A stretch of 64,000 nucleotides of DNA from Epiperipatus broadwayi (Eukaryota; Onychophora; Udeonychophora; Euonychophora; Peripatidae), in contig JAQFVV010006623.1 in assembly GCA_028023455.1 (NCBI GenBank), positions 337,501 to 401,500 of the forward strand, given 5' to 3'. Positions 61,967-64,000 of this stretch are shown here, one piece after another (the stretch's first letter is position 1; the number at the start of each line of letters is the position of its first letter). A program made the position numbers and the translations under genes. Under the pieces are notes generated by a model. That model was not told where the DNA came from. It saw nothing but the letters and a program-made list of their open reading frames with translations, and made no database searches.

Positions 61967-64000
61967 ATGGAATTAAATAAAACAATTGAAAATGAAGAGC
62001 TTGAGGTATTAGCAGTAGTGGAAACACATCTAAGAGAAAAAAAACCTATTTTGGAACAGTTGGTATGGCAGGGTATAAATAGAAAAGAAAAAAGAGGTGG
62101 TGGTATAGGTATTATATTAAACAAATATTTAAATATTGTTAAATGTCAAGAACATTTGTGGTTTGAAATAAGGTTGCGTAGACAAGAATAGATGGTGGCT
62201 ATAGTATATATTGCCACTGGAAATAGTCAAATTATAATGGAGTGGAACAGTAACATAAATGAATGTCTAGTTAAGGATATACAAAGTTTTAAAGAAAAGA
62301 GAAAGAGAATAATGGTTATAGGGGATATGAATGGACATATTGAAGAAATTGATGGTGTAGATGATAAAAATGGACAGCTTTTGAAGAAATTTTGTCAAAA
62401 AGTGAATTTGAGTATTGGAAATTTATTAAATATTTATGTGGAACAATACACATGGACCAGAAATAATATATTTTACACAATAGATTATGTATTGGTAGAG
62501 AAAGAGTGAATGAATAAAATATGGAAAATTAAGGTGTTTGATAACAAAAAAAAAATGCACTAGTGATCATAACTTCATTGTAATTGAAATGGTTAGTAAT
62601 GTGATGGATAATAGAAATAAAAGTAAAAATAATAGTGAAAGATGTGGATGGAGAGTGAATGATAATAAAGTTGGAAGAGTATAAAATACAAGTTGAAGAA
62701 ATCATGAAAAAGTTGGTTAGGGATGAATATAAGGACTGGTGTAAAGAAGTAGAAAAAGTGGCAAATAGGGTTTTAGGTGAGAATATTCATAAGAATAAAA
62801 GAAATAAAAAAATAAGAATTAGTAAAAGTGTAAAAGAGAGGAAAGAAGTATGTAGAGAATATAAGTGTGCTATTAAGAACAAGGAAAGTGAAAAAGATAT
62901 TAATGTTAAATGGAAAAAAATACTTAGAAAAAAAGAAGTTGGCTAAAATAAATAATTATAGAGAGAGGATGAAATTGAATAGTAAATTGTTGGAGGATAT
63001 TAATAAAAGTGGAAAATATGGGAATAAAAAATTTTGGAATTACATTAAAAAGAAAAATGTAGGGGGGAGGGGAGAGATAATATTACTAGATGATGAGGGA
63101 ATAGAGTGTAGCTCTAGAGAAGATTTAGAGATAATCTTAAATAAATATGTAATGAATATAGAAAAGATGTTATATGTGAAAAACAGAGTGATAGAAAACA
63201 TAAAAGCATATAGTAATGGGAATATTAGGTTTACAAAAAATGAACTGAATGAGGTAGAAAAAAAATTGAAAAGTGGAAAGGCAAGAAGTTAAGATGGATG
63301 GGCAGCAGAGATAGTGATGAATTTAGGATATAGGGCAAAAGTAAAGTTATTATCTTGTTTTAATAATATGGCACAGAATAGAGTTTTCCCCAGTAGTTGG
63401 AGTAATACAAGAGTAAGATTATTATTTAAAGAAAAGGGTAAGGATCATAGAAAGTTAAATAACTATAGACCGATAGTGGTAACATCAGTTTTATATAAAG
63501 TTTTCTCATATATGGTGGCTAGAAAAGTTGTAAAATAGATGGAAGGGAATAATGTAGTGGGGGAAATGCAAGGAGGTTTTAGATTAGATAGGCATATAAG
63601 AGATAGTTTATTTGTAGTTACACAACTTTTGGATATGAGTAGAAATTCAGGTAAACAGTTATATATGAGTTTTATAGATATAGAGAAGGCATATGATAGA
63701 GTAAATATAAATAGATTATGGATAAGTTTAGCAAATTTGGGAATGGATGAAGCTTTAGTGGATATTATTAAGAAATTATATGAAAATAATTATTATATAT
63801 ATCAATTAGGGAATATTGAATCAGTTAAAGTTAAAAATGGGGTGGGACTAAGGCAAGGATGCCCTATGTCACCTATTTTGTTTGTGTTATATTTAAGTGA
63901 AATGGAAAGAGCAATAGAAAGATTAGGAAGAGGGATAGAGATACGGTTAATAGGTGGTAAGGGAGTATATATTTTGTCAGGTCTTTTTTTTGCAGATGAT
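61967..64000 (+). pseudogene. LINE with APE endonuclease and reverse transcriptase, broken, runs off the window
   Basis: The reading begins inside an apurinic-endonuclease-like domain: VVETHLRE (about 62010), RGGGIGIILNK (about 62095), GDMNGH (about 62320), YTWTRNN with IDYVLV (about 62450-62500) and SDHN (62562-62573). A basic linker follows, then RT: FPSSWSNTRVRLLFKEKGKD, NNYRPIVVTSVLYKVF, GEMQGGFR, motif A FIDIEKAYDRV (about 63675), motif B GLRQGCPMSPILFVLYL (about 63850) and motif C FFADD at the window end. Stops lie at 62189, 62507, 63290 and 63536. Frame changes occur at A-runs near 62550 and 62925 and near 62665. The RT from 63539 onward is open to the edge. The 5' end lacks the first APE motifs, so it is probably truncated near 61965. 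The clade is not settled (CR1/L2/R1-like wording). Confidence 0.85.

Overview
The window is very AT-rich, repeat-dense animal nuclear DNA. The evidence is a Penelope-like element (PLE) with a GIY-YIG endonuclease, several APE/RT LINEs, hAT elements with 8-bp target duplications, foldback MITEs, many AT/ATT/ATG microsatellites, and a degenerate TTTAGGG/TTAGGG-type array. There is no operon-like coding density. I found no convincing host gene with intact exons. The mix fits a non-arthropod metazoan (a mollusc or cnidarian would fit), but the lineage cannot be fixed from sequence alone.

Layout. 0.2-3.2 kb: two head-to-head copies of a 5'-truncated PLE form a nearly perfect 1.4-kb inverted repeat; the plus arm has an intact 414-codon frame. 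4.0-5.75 kb: an old LINE relic on the minus strand, interrupted by a 368-bp hAT MITE with a perfect 8-bp duplication. 10.76-13.58 kb: a complete but decayed hAT transposon (termini, 8-bp duplication, broken transposase). 17.3-26.5 kb: a tandem duplication; its second copy carries 3.4 kb holding a broken gene with 22-residue repeats and a spectrin-like C-terminal segment, bounded by 103-bp direct repeats. 27.0-27.5 kb: a degenerate ~60-bp minisatellite. 29.3-31.9 kb: a short exon-like ORF, an LTR-like block, and a terminal-inverted-repeat element carrying tandem and telomere-like repeats. 33.5-35.65 kb: a 5'-truncated LINE on the minus strand with ATT/ATG-type microsatellites at both ends, including a pure 344-bp ATT run. 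35.7-46.7 kb: essentially gene-free AT-rich DNA with one foldback element. 46.7-55.5 kb: two inverted copies of an unclassified ~2-kb repeat, with a small MITE family and local duplications. 57.3 kb: another foldback element. 62.0-64.0 kb: a LINE with APE endonuclease and reverse transcriptase, broken by stops and frameshifts and running off the window end.

The genes do not form a pathway. The window records successive invasions by PLE, LINE, hAT and MITE elements, followed by local duplication and decay. The most unusual structures are the PLE palindrome, the filled/empty tandem pair around the spectrin-like pseudogene, and the element carrying telomere-like repeats.
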